A stretch of 38,400 nucleotides of DNA, taken from contig DCHO01000073.1 in the NCBI GenBank assembly GCA_002315655.1, positions 1-38,400 of the forward strand. Reading direction: 5' to 3'. This stretch comes from Christensenella sp. UBA1750. GTDB taxonomy: Bacteria; Bacillota; Clostridia; Christensenellales; UBA1750. The translations under genes and the position numbers were made by a program. Positions 8,118-16,196 of the stretch are shown here, in pieces. Below the pieces are notes generated by a model. That model was given only the letters and a program-made list of their open reading frames with translations. It had not been told where the DNA came from and did no database searches. Position 1 is the stretch's first letter, and the number at the start of each line of letters is the position of its first letter.

Positions 8118-11100
8118 ATGAAAATGTCTCGTAAACCCCTGAGCCTCTTCGTAGCGATTATGTTGATGCTCACGACCCTGCTGGGACTGATGCCGACTAC
8201 GTTTGCGGCAGCGGCATCCGGCTTCAAGATTTCGGCAGATATTGCTGAAAACAGCACCATCGAGGCTGGCACCAAGATCAATATTAATTGGTCTAAAGAA
8301 AAAAGCCAGTCTTTCTCCTGGGCTTATAAGAATCCCCAGGACGGTATCCGCACCGAGTATAAGGACAGCGTGACCGAGAAGACGACCCGCGTTGAGATGA
8401 AGGAAGGCACGAACTATACCAAGACCTTTGACAAATATATCAGCAGTCTTGGCGACGTGACCTACACTAAGCTGAACTGCGCGTTCACCATCGACACTAC
8501 CGGTCAGGAAGCCGGTGAGCATACCGTGACGATTTACTTCTGCCACGGCGAGCAGGACGTTACGGTCGGCACTTACTCTTACGTCATCAAGGGTAAGGGC
8601 GACTCCTTCAAGGTGACTGTGGACTCCAAGGAGATCCAGAGCGGCGCTACCATTAAGAGCGGCGACAAGCTCGTCATTGACTGGGCTTATGCTTCTTCCC
8701 AGATTAGCTTCAACAACAATGCGACCAGAAAACCCTTAGAGCCCTACGTCGTCTATAAGATTACCGGGACTAAGACTGCCGAATATGAGCATACCCCGAA
8801 GTACACTGCTCAAAAGAGCAACAACAGTAGGGATGTTTATTCTAATCTGTCCGACTCCTATACCATCGACACCTCCAAACTGAGCGCCGGTACCTATACC
8901 TTAACGGTGCGCTTCGTGCACGGTGAGGATTGCGACAATCAGAGTACCCACAACAAGGCTCTCTTTGGCAAGTTCACCTTCATCATCGAAGGCGAAGTGA
9001 CCAGCGAGGATATTTCCTTCAAGGCCTCCGTTGACAGCAAGGAGATCAAGAGCGGCGCCGAGGTTACGCAGGGCGACACGATCAAGATTGATTGGCTGTA
9101 TGACAGAAATGTCGACTTCGAGGATACCTATGATTCTATCCTCCGTGATCCGTATGTGACTTATACGGTTACCGGTCCCTCTAATTATAGCAAGTCCGAT
9201 AAACAGTATCAGAAGAACTATGACGCTGAAAAGATTCACGAAAGCGGTTTCTTTGGTACTTCTTACGACAGATACAGCAATTTCTCCAATACCTATGACA
9301 TCGACACCACGAATCTGGCACCCGGCACCTATACTTTAGCCATGGTTCTGACGCACGGCGATAGTTGCGGCAACAAGAATTCCCATAAGCTTGTCCTTAC
9401 CGATGCCAGCATCTATGGCCCCTTCCAGTTCGTGATCGTCCCGAAGGCTCCCGACACCGTGACCGTTACCTATAAGGCGAACGAGCATGGCGCTTTCGGT
9501 CAGGCTAATACCACCCAGAATGTCATCAACAAGGGCGACAAGTTCACTGAACCCACTGCTACACTGACCGTCAATGATGGTTATGTCTTCACCGGCTGGA
9601 ACACCGATGCCGCCGGTACCGGCACCACCTATGTGGCCGGTACGACGGTTGTGAATGAGAGCATCACCGTTTACGCACAGTACAGACTTAAGAAGTTCAC
9701 TGTGAAGCTCCATTCCAACGCTGCTGACGCTTCCTTCCCCGGAACCACCGATGATCCGATGACCTTCACAAATGTGGAGTACGGAACGACGGTTACCGCC
9801 ATTTCCAGCTACAAGGCTCCTGTCAGAGCGAATTATACTCCTGACGGCTGGATGACCTCGGCTGCTGCCGGCAGCACCAAGGTGACCACGATCACGGGCA
9901 CCGATGAGACCGAAGAAATTCACCTCTATTCGGATTGGGACGAGAACGCTTTCGTCATCTTTGACGCCGGCGACTACGGCTATCTGAACGGCGACTCCGC
10001 CAAGACCGGCGTTAAGGTCTACCTGAACGCGAACAACAAGGTTGACGCGGTTCCCACAGTGACCGTCAAGGACTCTTACGCCACCAGCAAGGCCTTTGCC
10101 GAAACCTGGACGGGCAACAGCGTAGATTCCACCTTTGGCACCAAGGCGATCACCGCCAATGAAACCGTGCTCAAGAGCGGCGCGACCTACAAAGCGAACT
10201 ACAACAACAAGTACACCGTTAACTTCTACAAGCCCGAACAGAGCACCCCTGTTGATACCAAGTACTTCGAGGCCGGGAAAAATCTCGAGCTTGCGAATAC
10301 TCCTCAGTATAACAGTCTGACCTTCCTCAAGTGGGTGGATTCTCAGGGTACGGAATACACCGCCCAGAGCATTGTCAACAGCAATCTTGACCTGTATGCG
10401 GTTTATAAGGTTACTCTGACCTTCCATGCGGATTCCGAGGACGAAACCGTTAACGGTTCCTTCACCGGTGATAAGGAAACCATTGAGGTTGAAACCGACA
10501 CCAATACCAAGATTGCAAAGATTGATGATGTTCCTACCGCTGCTGCCAAGGTCTTCAGCTATTGGAACAAGAAGAATGCGTCTTCCGAGTTCGCCTTTGG
10601 CGTAACCAAGCCCACGGACAACATGGACTTCTACGCCAACTACAACGTGAAGAAGATCAAAGTGACGCTGGTACCCGATGGCGGCACCTTCGAGAAGAAC
10701 AACAACACCTCCACGACTGATAACCTGGTATTTGAAAATACCAATAAGGTTGCTGTGGGTACTGCTCTTACCTCGCTCTACAAGAAGATCACCAAAGAGA
10801 ATTACGAATTCATCGGCTGGGAAAATACCAGCAATGCTATCGTTGAGAACGTTGAGGATGAAGCGACTCAGGATGCGGGCGTGACCTACACCGCGAAGTG
10901 GAGACCCATCGTGACCTTCAACACTCTGACTGACGGTCAGTTTGGTCAGACTACTCCCGCTGTCAAGACCAAGAAGATTCCCGTCACCACTGAGGCGGAA
11001 GCTCCCTACGTTTATGTGACGAACGATACCAAGAAGTTCGTGCAGTGGGTCAATGTTAACGATCCTACTGATACGCTGGATGAAGGCGATTCTCTGGCCG

Positions 11101-13076
11101 GGATCACTGCACCGAAGACCTACAAGGCCGAATACACCGCAAAGACTTACAAGGTCATCCTGTACGAAAACAAGAGTTCCTCCGATACTGCCAAGCAGGT
11201 GTTTGAGGATGTTCCCTACGGTACCAAGATTGTAGAAATCACCGGCTATGATGAACCCTCCTTTGCCGGACACAGCTTCTCTGCCTGGATGGATGCGCAG
11301 TCTTCCGGCAATACCGTGACCGCTATCGAAGGGAATCTCGTTTCCGGCAAGCCCGACGGCGCTACCATCAAGCTGTGGGCCGATTGGGACACCGTGCAGT
11401 ACACCATCACCTACAATCCTCTGTCCAACGGCACTCTGCCCAACAAGGATAAGGGCGCTACCAACGAGGAAATCGTGAATGCCGGTAACAAGGCAACCTA
11501 CACCGATGAACCCACTCCCGATGATCCCGGCTATGTGTTCGATTGCTGGAAGAACGGCGAGACCAGAATCGAAGACATCACGAACTTCGAGCCCACCGAA
11601 GATGTTGAACTGAAGGCTTGCTACAAGCTGAAGAAGTTTACTGTAATCCTGTACGCCAACGGCGGACAGTACAGCAGTGCTACCGAGACTTCCAAGACCT
11701 ATAACAACGTTGAATACGGCACGACGATCAATGCGATCACCGGCTATGCTGAACCTACCTATGCCGGACATTCCTTCTCTTCCTGGAAGAATGCCGCGAC
11801 TTCCGGTACTACTGTGACCGCCATCACAGGCGACCTCGTTTCCGAAAAGAACGACAGTGATACCGTTGAGCTGTGGGCGGATTGGGACACCGTGCAGTAC
11901 ACCATCACTTACCTGCCCGGCGACGGCACCTTCAACAAGGAGCCCGACAAGGAAGAAGAAATCGTTGACGCCGGCGATCCGGCACAGGGCGTTGAGCCGC
12001 CCACTCCCGATGATGAGGATTCCGTCTTCGATTGCTGGAATGACGGCGAGGAGGACATCCCCGACATCACGGAGTATGTTCCCGAAGGCGATGTGACGCT
12101 GACTGCAAAGTACAGAAAGAAGCTCTATACGGTCAACCTCTATGCCAACGGCGGTAAGTATGAAAACGCGCTTGTCATTGTAACAACCTACAACGATGTC
12201 AAGGCCGGCACTGATGTGGTCGATATTGAGAACTACGTTGAGCCCACCTACGACAAGCATTCTCTGGTCGGCTGGATGGATCAGGCTACCGACGGTGAAG
12301 CCGTTTTGACCCTGACCGGTTATGATGATCAGTCCACAATCAATCTGTATGCGGATTGGCTTGAGGATGAGGATGAAAAGGTTCAGATCACTCTGGACGC
12401 CAACGGCGGCTGCTATGACCTGAATCCCGAAAAGACCACCGTGTCTGCGGAAGCCTACGAAGGAATGTCCGCTGCTCGCCTCAAGAAGCCCGATGCCCGC
12501 TGCGGTTACGTCTTCAAGGGTTACTCCTACACCAAGGACGGCACCGAGCCCATCGACACCATCTCTCTGGAGAAGCTGGAAGAATCGGATAACATCCTGT
12601 ACGCCATCTGGGAAAAGAAGGATGTGCCTTGCTGCAAGCTCCTCACCCTCCATGGCAATGGCGGCTTCTTCGAGCTCGGTCTGTGCGTGAAGATCGTTGA
12701 GCTCAAGCCCGGCGAGAATCCCGCTGCCGTTTACGCAGCTCCCACCCGTCCCGGCTTCCGGTTCGTCGGCTGGTACGATAAGAACGGTCAGCTCGTCGAG
12801 ATCCTTGACGAGGACACCACCGAACTCTTCGCTCACTGGGAAGCGATCGAGGAAGAAGAGCATGTGGATCCCGAAGAAAAGCAGCCCGAAGGCTGGCAGG
12901 GCTTCCATGAGGATGAGCCCGAAGCTGTTGAGCCTGCTGCGGAACCCGTTGCCGAAGTTCCCGCGCTGTCTCCCCAGACCGATGACTCCATGAACATCGC
13001 CCTCTACCTGGCTCTGGCTCTGATGGCCGTTGCCGCCGGCGTGTTCGCCGCTAAAAAGCTGCGTAAGCAGAACTAA
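8118..13076 (+). CDS. large secreted, wall-anchored repeat protein (InlB B-repeat / Flg_new type)
   Basis: 1652 residues. A signal peptide (residues 1-32, basic start, hydrophobic core, TTFAAA end) is followed by three related blocks of about 130-140 residues (35-447), two of which begin FKxxVDSKEIxSGA. From about 448 to 1590 there are some 14 repeats of 65-90 residues, each opening with a beta strand (FTVKLY / YTITY), having a central GW or CW turn and ending LWADW or LYAxY. This pattern is typical of the Listeria-Bacteroides (InlB B-type) repeat. An acidic, proline-rich linker follows, then SPQTDD (1618-1623), a hydrophobic helix (about 1626-1645) and the tail KKLRKQN: a sortase sorting signal of the SPXT type with Asp in the usual Gly place. 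Probably a surface adhesin or structural wall protein. The strongly biased codon use (AAG, ACC, GGC) suggests high expression. The gene has its own promoter and terminator, so it is monocistronic. Confidence 0.88.
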   Translation: MKMSRKPLSLFVAIMLMLTTLLGLMPTTFAAAASGFKISADIAENSTIEAGTKININWSKEKSQSFSWAYKNPQDGIRTEYKDSVTEKTTRVEMKEGTNYTKTFDKYISSLGDVTYTKLNCAFTIDTTGQEAGEHTVTIYFCHGEQDVTVGTYSYVIKGKGDSFKVTVDSKEIQSGATIKSGDKLVIDWAYASSQISFNNNATRKPLEPYVVYKITGTKTAEYEHTPKYTAQKSNNSRDVYSNLSDSYTIDTSKLSAGTYTLTVRFVHGEDCDNQSTHNKALFGKFTFIIEGEVTSEDISFKASVDSKEIKSGAEVTQGDTIKIDWLYDRNVDFEDTYDSILRDPYVTYTVTGPSNYSKSDKQYQKNYDAEKIHESGFFGTSYDRYSNFSNTYDIDTTNLAPGTYTLAMVLTHGDSCGNKNSHKLVLTDASIYGPFQFVIVPKAPDTVTVTYKANEHGAFGQANTTQNVINKGDKFTEPTATLTVNDGYVFTGWNTDAAGTGTTYVAGTTVVNESITVYAQYRLKKFTVKLHSNAADASFPGTTDDPMTFTNVEYGTTVTAISSYKAPVRANYTPDGWMTSAAAGSTKVTTITGTDETEEIHLYSDWDENAFVIFDAGDYGYLNGDSAKTGVKVYLNANNKVDAVPTVTVKDSYATSKAFAETWTGNSVDSTFGTKAITANETVLKSGATYKANYNNKYTVNFYKPEQSTPVDTKYFEAGKNLELANTPQYNSLTFLKWVDSQGTEYTAQSIVNSNLDLYAVYKVTLTFHADSEDETVNGSFTGDKETIEVETDTNTKIAKIDDVPTAAAKVFSYWNKKNASSEFAFGVTKPTDNMDFYANYNVKKIKVTLVPDGGTFEKNNNTSTTDNLVFENTNKVAVGTALTSLYKKITKENYEFIGWENTSNAIVENVEDEATQDAGVTYTAKWRPIVTFNTLTDGQFGQTTPAVKTKKIPVTTEAEAPYVYVTNDTKKFVQWVNVNDPTDTLDEGDSLAGITAPKTYKAEYTAKTYKVILYENKSSSDTAKQVFEDVPYGTKIVEITGYDEPSFAGHSFSAWMDAQSSGNTVTAIEGNLVSGKPDGATIKLWADWDTVQYTITYNPLSNGTLPNKDKGATNEEIVNAGNKATYTDEPTPDDPGYVFDCWKNGETRIEDITNFEPTEDVELKACYKLKKFTVILYANGGQYSSATETSKTYNNVEYGTTINAITGYAEPTYAGHSFSSWKNAATSGTTVTAITGDLVSEKNDSDTVELWADWDTVQYTITYLPGDGTFNKEPDKEEEIVDAGDPAQGVEPPTPDDEDSVFDCWNDGEEDIPDITEYVPEGDVTLTAKYRKKLYTVNLYANGGKYENALVIVTTYNDVKAGTDVVDIENYVEPTYDKHSLVGWMDQATDGEAVLTLTGYDDQSTINLYADWLEDEDEKVQITLDANGGCYDLNPEKTTVSAEAYEGMSAARLKKPDARCGYVFKGYSYTKDGTEPIDTISLEKLEESDNILYAIWEKKDVPCCKLLTLHGNGGFFELGLCVKIVELKPGENPAAVYAAPTRPGFRFVGWYDKNGQLVEILDEDTTELFAHWEAIEEEEHVDPEEKQPEGWQGFHEDEPEAVEPAAEPVAEVPALSPQTDDSMNIALYLALALMAVAAGVFAAKKLRKQN
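11147..12120 (+). repeat. tandem super-repeat inside the surface protein gene (about 498-bp period)
   Basis: Two consecutive units, each made of an A-type plus a B-type repeat, are clearly more alike than the others. GATTGGGACACCGTGCAGT occurs at 11382-11400 and again at 11880-11898, an offset of 498 bp (166 codons). At protein level AGHSFSxW, LWADWDTVQYTITY and PTPDD recur at the same spacing. The high DNA similarity indicates a recent in-frame duplication. Confidence 0.8.
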
Positions 13077-13090
13077 TCTTTAGCAGACCT

Positions 13091-13130
13091 GCGGCTCCCT
13101 TTTGTAAAACCTGCAAGAGGGAGCCGCTTT
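13091..13130 (+). terminator. terminator of the surface protein gene
   Basis: GCGGCTCCCT (13091-13100) pairs with AGGGAGCCGC (13118-13127), followed by TTTC. The short T-run may allow some read-through into the next gene, for which no promoter is seen. Confidence 0.7.
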
Positions 13131-13152
13131 CTGTCTGCCGAAAGGAGACAAA

Positions 13153-14649
13153 ATGATCGACATCGGGAAAAATCGTGAGTTTTTCTGGGATGAAATGCTG
13201 ATTGACACCGAAATGACCACCGCGGAGAAGGTGATGGGACAGTTCACCAAGCGGGAACGGGTCATGGTGCATGATAAGCCCTGGGAGGGCGACGGCTGCA
13301 ATTTCCACAGCATTCTGCCTGTGGACGGGAAATATCGGATGTACTACAATGCGTGGCGAATGATCGACAAAAACCCCGAGACCGGGGAGATGGAGCACAG
13401 CACCACGGATGTGAAGATCGCCGTGCTGGAAAGCGCAGACGGCATTTGCTGGGAGCGCCCGAAACTGGGATTGATCGAGTTTGAAGGTTCCAAGGACAAC
13501 AACCTGTTGCTGACAAAGGAATCGCTGGGCTGGGAAAAGAATCTGGACAATTTCTATGCCTTTATCGACGAGAACCCCAACCGGGTGATCCCGGAGCGGT
13601 TCAAGGCTGTGATGGCACACTATGTCCCGCTGGAAAACGGAAAGCACAAAAATTTGCTGGACCTTTTTGTCAGCGATGACGGGTATCGGTGGAAATTCCA
13701 CCATGTTCTGACCGAAAAGGGCGCATTTGATTCGCTGAACACGATCCACTGGAACAGGAGCCTGAACAAATACCTGTGCTTCTTCCGGGATTTCCACAGC
13801 CCTGACCCGAACTTATCCGATGAGGAAGCAAAAAAGGTCATGGATATGAACGACCTGGTGCGCGATCTGCGCGTCATTGAGTCGGAGGACTGCATTTCCT
13901 GGTCGGAACCCAAGCGGCTGGATTACATGGGCGCGGAGGATGTGCCGCTTTACACCAACGGCATCACGGTCTATCCCCGTGCGACGCAGATGCTGGTGGG
14001 CTTCCCTGTCCGCTATGTGGAGCGGAAGGCATGGACGGAAACCTATGACCGCCTGTGCGGGCGCGAAATGCGGCAGATGCGCACGAAATTGCACCCGAGG
14101 TACGGGCTGGCCATCACCGACGGGCTGTTCATGTGCTCCCGCGACGGGAAGCAATGGTTCCGCACGGACGAGGCCTTCCTCCGCCCCGGCGCGGAGAACG
14201 GGCGCAACTGGGTCTATGGGGATGCGTACCTTGCGGTGGGTCTGATTGAGACCCCCAGCGAGACGGATGGCGCGGAGAGCGAGCTTTCCGTATATATTCC
14301 CGAAAATCACTGGCTGGGGATTCCCGCGGAGCTTTTCCGCTGGACGATCCGCAAGGACGGGTTCTTCTCCCGTCACGCCGGAAGCCGCGAAAAACTGCTT
14401 GTGACCAAGCCCTTCTGCTTTGACGGGGAAAAAATGCTGCTGAACCTGTCCACCTCCGCAAGAGGCTATGTTTATGTAACCATAAAGGATGCTTCCTCCG
14501 GGAAGGAGCTGCACTCCTGCGAGCTTTTCGGCGACAGCTGCGACCGCGTTGTGGACTTTGACGGGGAAGTCAAGGCGTTTGCGGGGAAGGAAGTCGTGAT
14601 GGAAATGCGGATGCGGGAAGCAGATGTGTATGCCTTCAAATTTGAATAA
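13153..14649 (+). CDS. beta-propeller glycosidase-like protein (GH32/GH43 fold, function unknown)
   Basis: 498 residues. The sequence shows repeated WSxDGxxW-like blade motifs (ESADGICWERP, VSDDGYRWKFH, ESEDCISWSEP, CSRDGKQWFRT), characteristic of five-bladed beta-propeller enzymes related to glycoside hydrolase families 32 and 43. HSILPVDGKYRMYYNAW resembles the first-blade region. I cannot identify a confident catalytic acid triad, so activity is unproven. The C-terminal 110 residues, rich in beta strands (LLNLSTSARGYVYVTIKD), look like a beta-sandwich module as in GH32 enzymes. No signal peptide, so likely cytoplasmic. AAGGAG at 13142-13147 precedes the ATG. The neighbouring RraA gene suggests a shared carbohydrate or sugar-acid pathway, which is an inference from position only. 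Confidence 0.6.
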   Translation: MIDIGKNREFFWDEMLIDTEMTTAEKVMGQFTKRERVMVHDKPWEGDGCNFHSILPVDGKYRMYYNAWRMIDKNPETGEMEHSTTDVKIAVLESADGICWERPKLGLIEFEGSKDNNLLLTKESLGWEKNLDNFYAFIDENPNRVIPERFKAVMAHYVPLENGKHKNLLDLFVSDDGYRWKFHHVLTEKGAFDSLNTIHWNRSLNKYLCFFRDFHSPDPNLSDEEAKKVMDMNDLVRDLRVIESEDCISWSEPKRLDYMGAEDVPLYTNGITVYPRATQMLVGFPVRYVERKAWTETYDRLCGREMRQMRTKLHPRYGLAITDGLFMCSRDGKQWFRTDEAFLRPGAENGRNWVYGDAYLAVGLIETPSETDGAESELSVYIPENHWLGIPAELFRWTIRKDGFFSRHAGSREKLLVTKPFCFDGEKMLLNLSTSARGYVYVTIKDASSGKELHSCELFGDSCDRVVDFDGEVKAFAGKEVVMEMRMREADVYAFKFE

Positions 14650-14681
14650 GAAGAACCGCTTTATTTTGTGAAAAAATCTTC

Positions 14682-14710
14682 TTGTGCGATTGCTTTCCCT
14701 GTGTTAAAAT
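14682..14710 (+). promoter_or_regulatory. promoter of the RraA-family gene
   Basis: TTGTGC (14682-14687), 17-bp spacer, TAAAAT (14705-14710). AGGGGGA at 14734-14740 is the ribosome binding site for the ATG at 14748. Confidence 0.65.
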
Positions 14711-14747
14711 GATAATGGTAAATAAATACATATAGGGGGAAAAGACT

Positions 14748-15716
14748 ATGTTTTTCTACACTCCTGAAGAAGTCATCAAACTGACGCCCCAGTGGACCGG
14801 CGAGCGCATGGCGGACGGCCGTCCCAAGGTTCCCGCTTCCGTTCTGGAAAGAATGCGCAAGCTGACCCTCGAGGAAGTCTGGGGTCTGTCCTACCGCAAC
14901 GGCTACGAATTCCAGGCCGAAGGACATTTCTATACCACCCATCCTACCGACAACGGCACCCGTCTGGTCGGACGCGCCGTGACCTGCGTGTGCGTGCCGC
15001 TGCGTGCTGACCTGCACGAGGTTGCCACCGCCGAGTCCCGCGAGTTCGGCTTCAAGGGCGGCTACAACAAGTCCGCCGTTGACCGTCTGGAAGAGGACGA
15101 CGTGATGGTCGTTGACCTGTTTGACAAGGTGAAATACGGCACCTTCTTCGGCGGCAACCTCTCCACCATGATGAAGAACAAGACCAAGCGCGGCGGCGCC
15201 GTCGTTTGGGGCGGCATCCGTGATGTGGACCAGATCAAGGAGATTGAAGGTCTGCAGATTTACTACCGCGGCACCCATCCCACGCCCATCCGTGACTATG
15301 TGATGACCGGCTACAACGCGCCCTGCCGCATCGGCGAGGCGACTGCCATGCCCGGCGACGTTGTGTTCGGCTCCAACGAAGGCATCGTGTTCATCCCCGC
15401 CTATCTCGCCGAGGAGACCGTTGACCACGCCGAGAAGTCTCACATCCGCGATGATTTCGGCTTCCTGCGTCTGCGTCAGGGCGTTTATACCGCCACCGAG
15501 ATCGACGCCCAGTGGACCGATCCCATGTGGGAGGACTTCCTCAACTGGTTCAAGACCGATGAGTCCATGAAGGACTTCCAGTATCTCGACTTCACCGAGG
15601 ATGTGGAGCGCGCCAAGTTCATGCGCGACCATCCCGAAGAGGCCAGAGCCCAGTATCGCGGCCCCCGCACCGACAACCCCGCCGTCGGCAAGCCCGCGAA
15701 CCGCTCCACGATCTAA
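14748..15716 (+). CDS. RraA family protein (HMG/CHA aldolase-like)
   Basis: 322 residues. The central part carries the RraA/aldolase signature: GGNLSTMMKNKTKRGGAVVW followed by GGIRD, corresponding to the Gly-rich loop and the Arg-Asp that bind substrate and metal in 4-hydroxy-4-methyl-2-oxoglutarate aldolases. Flanking blocks TRLVGRAVTC and MPGDVVFGSNEGIVFIP also match. The protein is longer than RraA itself (about 160 residues), with N- and C-terminal extensions, as in the large 'RraA family' group of presumed aldolases/decarboxylases. The true reaction is unknown. Codon use is extreme (CGC/CGT for Arg, AAG for Lys, almost no CGG), unlike the gene before it, suggesting abundant expression. 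It has its own promoter and a strong terminator. Confidence 0.85.
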   Translation: MFFYTPEEVIKLTPQWTGERMADGRPKVPASVLERMRKLTLEEVWGLSYRNGYEFQAEGHFYTTHPTDNGTRLVGRAVTCVCVPLRADLHEVATAESREFGFKGGYNKSAVDRLEEDDVMVVDLFDKVKYGTFFGGNLSTMMKNKTKRGGAVVWGGIRDVDQIKEIEGLQIYYRGTHPTPIRDYVMTGYNAPCRIGEATAMPGDVVFGSNEGIVFIPAYLAEETVDHAEKSHIRDDFGFLRLRQGVYTATEIDAQWTDPMWEDFLNWFKTDESMKDFQYLDFTEDVERAKFMRDHPEEARAQYRGPRTDNPAVGKPANRSTI

Positions 15717-15721
15717 TTTCG

Positions 15722-15757
15722 CACCGGAACAGGCTGAAAGCCTGTTCCGGTGTTTCG
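15722..15757 (+). terminator. terminator of the RraA-family gene
   Basis: A perfect 14-bp stem (15722-15735 with 15739-15752) with a GAA loop, followed by TTTCG, 5 bases after the stop codon. Confidence 0.85.
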
Positions 15758-15895
15758 CATGGCTTATTTTCCGAAACACCCCACTGGGGTGTTTCGTTCA
15801 AAACGCTCATGCTTCAGGTGCCCTAAGGGCAACCTCCATATACCGCACATGGACAGGTTTTCAGCCTTTTTCAGTGTTTCGCTCGCTTCAGAAAT

Positions 15896-15930
15896 AAAAG
15901 CGCATCCGATGCAAGTCGGGTGCGCTTTTT
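15896..15930. terminator. orphan terminator-like hairpin
   Basis: Arms 15896-15909 and 15916-15929 (AAAAGCGCATCCGA and TCGGGTGCGCTTTT, one wobble) with a T-run after it and an A-run before it, so it could stop transcription on either strand. It lies 180 bases beyond rraA and no gene needs it. Confidence 0.7.
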
Positions 15931-16002
15931 GCAGGATGATTCGTGGAGCTTGCATATTATATATGAATTTTCTATCAATATTTGAAAATATGACAGAAAG
16001 CA

Positions 16003-16031
16003 TTGACACGTCATGCAAAACAGGATATAAT
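16003..16031 (+). promoter_or_regulatory. promoter P1 upstream of the serine dehydratase
   Basis: Perfect TTGACA (16003-16008), 17-bp spacer, perfect TATAAT (16026-16031). Transcription should start near 16038. Confidence 0.85.
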
Positions 16032-16037
16032 ACAGAA

Positions 16038-16122
16038 GAACGTTAAAGATTTGTCAATCTTGGCGTGAATGGGACTTGTGCGCGTGGGAAGGGGTAGCCT
16101 GTGCGCCTTAGTCCTTTTTCTT
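16038..16122 (+). ncRNA. candidate small RNA or 5' leader of the serine dehydratase gene
   Basis: Begins at the expected P1 start. It contains a 6-bp hairpin (16046-16051 with 16056-16061, loop TGTC), then GGACT...AGTCC arms enclosing paired GCGC elements, and ends in TTTTTCTTTT. No open frame with a usable ribosome binding site is present. It matches no riboswitch consensus that I know. It could be a free-standing RNA of about 85 bases or an attenuator-like leader. Confidence 0.4.
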
Positions 16123-16131
16123 TTGCGCAAA

Positions 16132-16160
16132 TTGACAGGGAAATGCCGGTGTGCTATATT
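16132..16160 (+). promoter_or_regulatory. promoter P2 of the serine dehydratase gene
   Basis: TTGACA (16132-16137), 17-bp spacer, TATATT (16155-16160), giving a leader of about 30 bases with AAAGGAGGG directly before the start. Confidence 0.8.
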
Positions 16161-16196
16161 GACGGTAAGAGGAATAATTAAAAAGGAGGGATTGTT

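Larger units (their letters stand above)
15717..16196. other. 480-base non-coding stretch with hairpins and two promoters
   Basis: No convincing gene. It holds, in order: the rraA terminator (15722-15752), a second hairpin sharing its GTGTTTCG arm (15772-15796), a T-rich stretch, a third terminator-like hairpin (15896-15930), promoter P1 (16003-16031), a structured 90-base segment ending in a T-rich run, and promoter P2 (16132-16160). Confidence 0.7.

Noticed and set aside
9336..12908. Long minus-strand open frame of 1190 codons opposite the surface protein
   Set aside because: It is the reverse-complement shadow of a codon-biased repetitive gene. The plus strand has a signal peptide, repeats and sorting signal, and the minus-strand product shows no family motifs.
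16038..16196. PyrR-binding attenuator leader for the sdaA-pyrR operon
   Set aside because: The characteristic CCNGNGAGG-type binding loop is absent from the leader.
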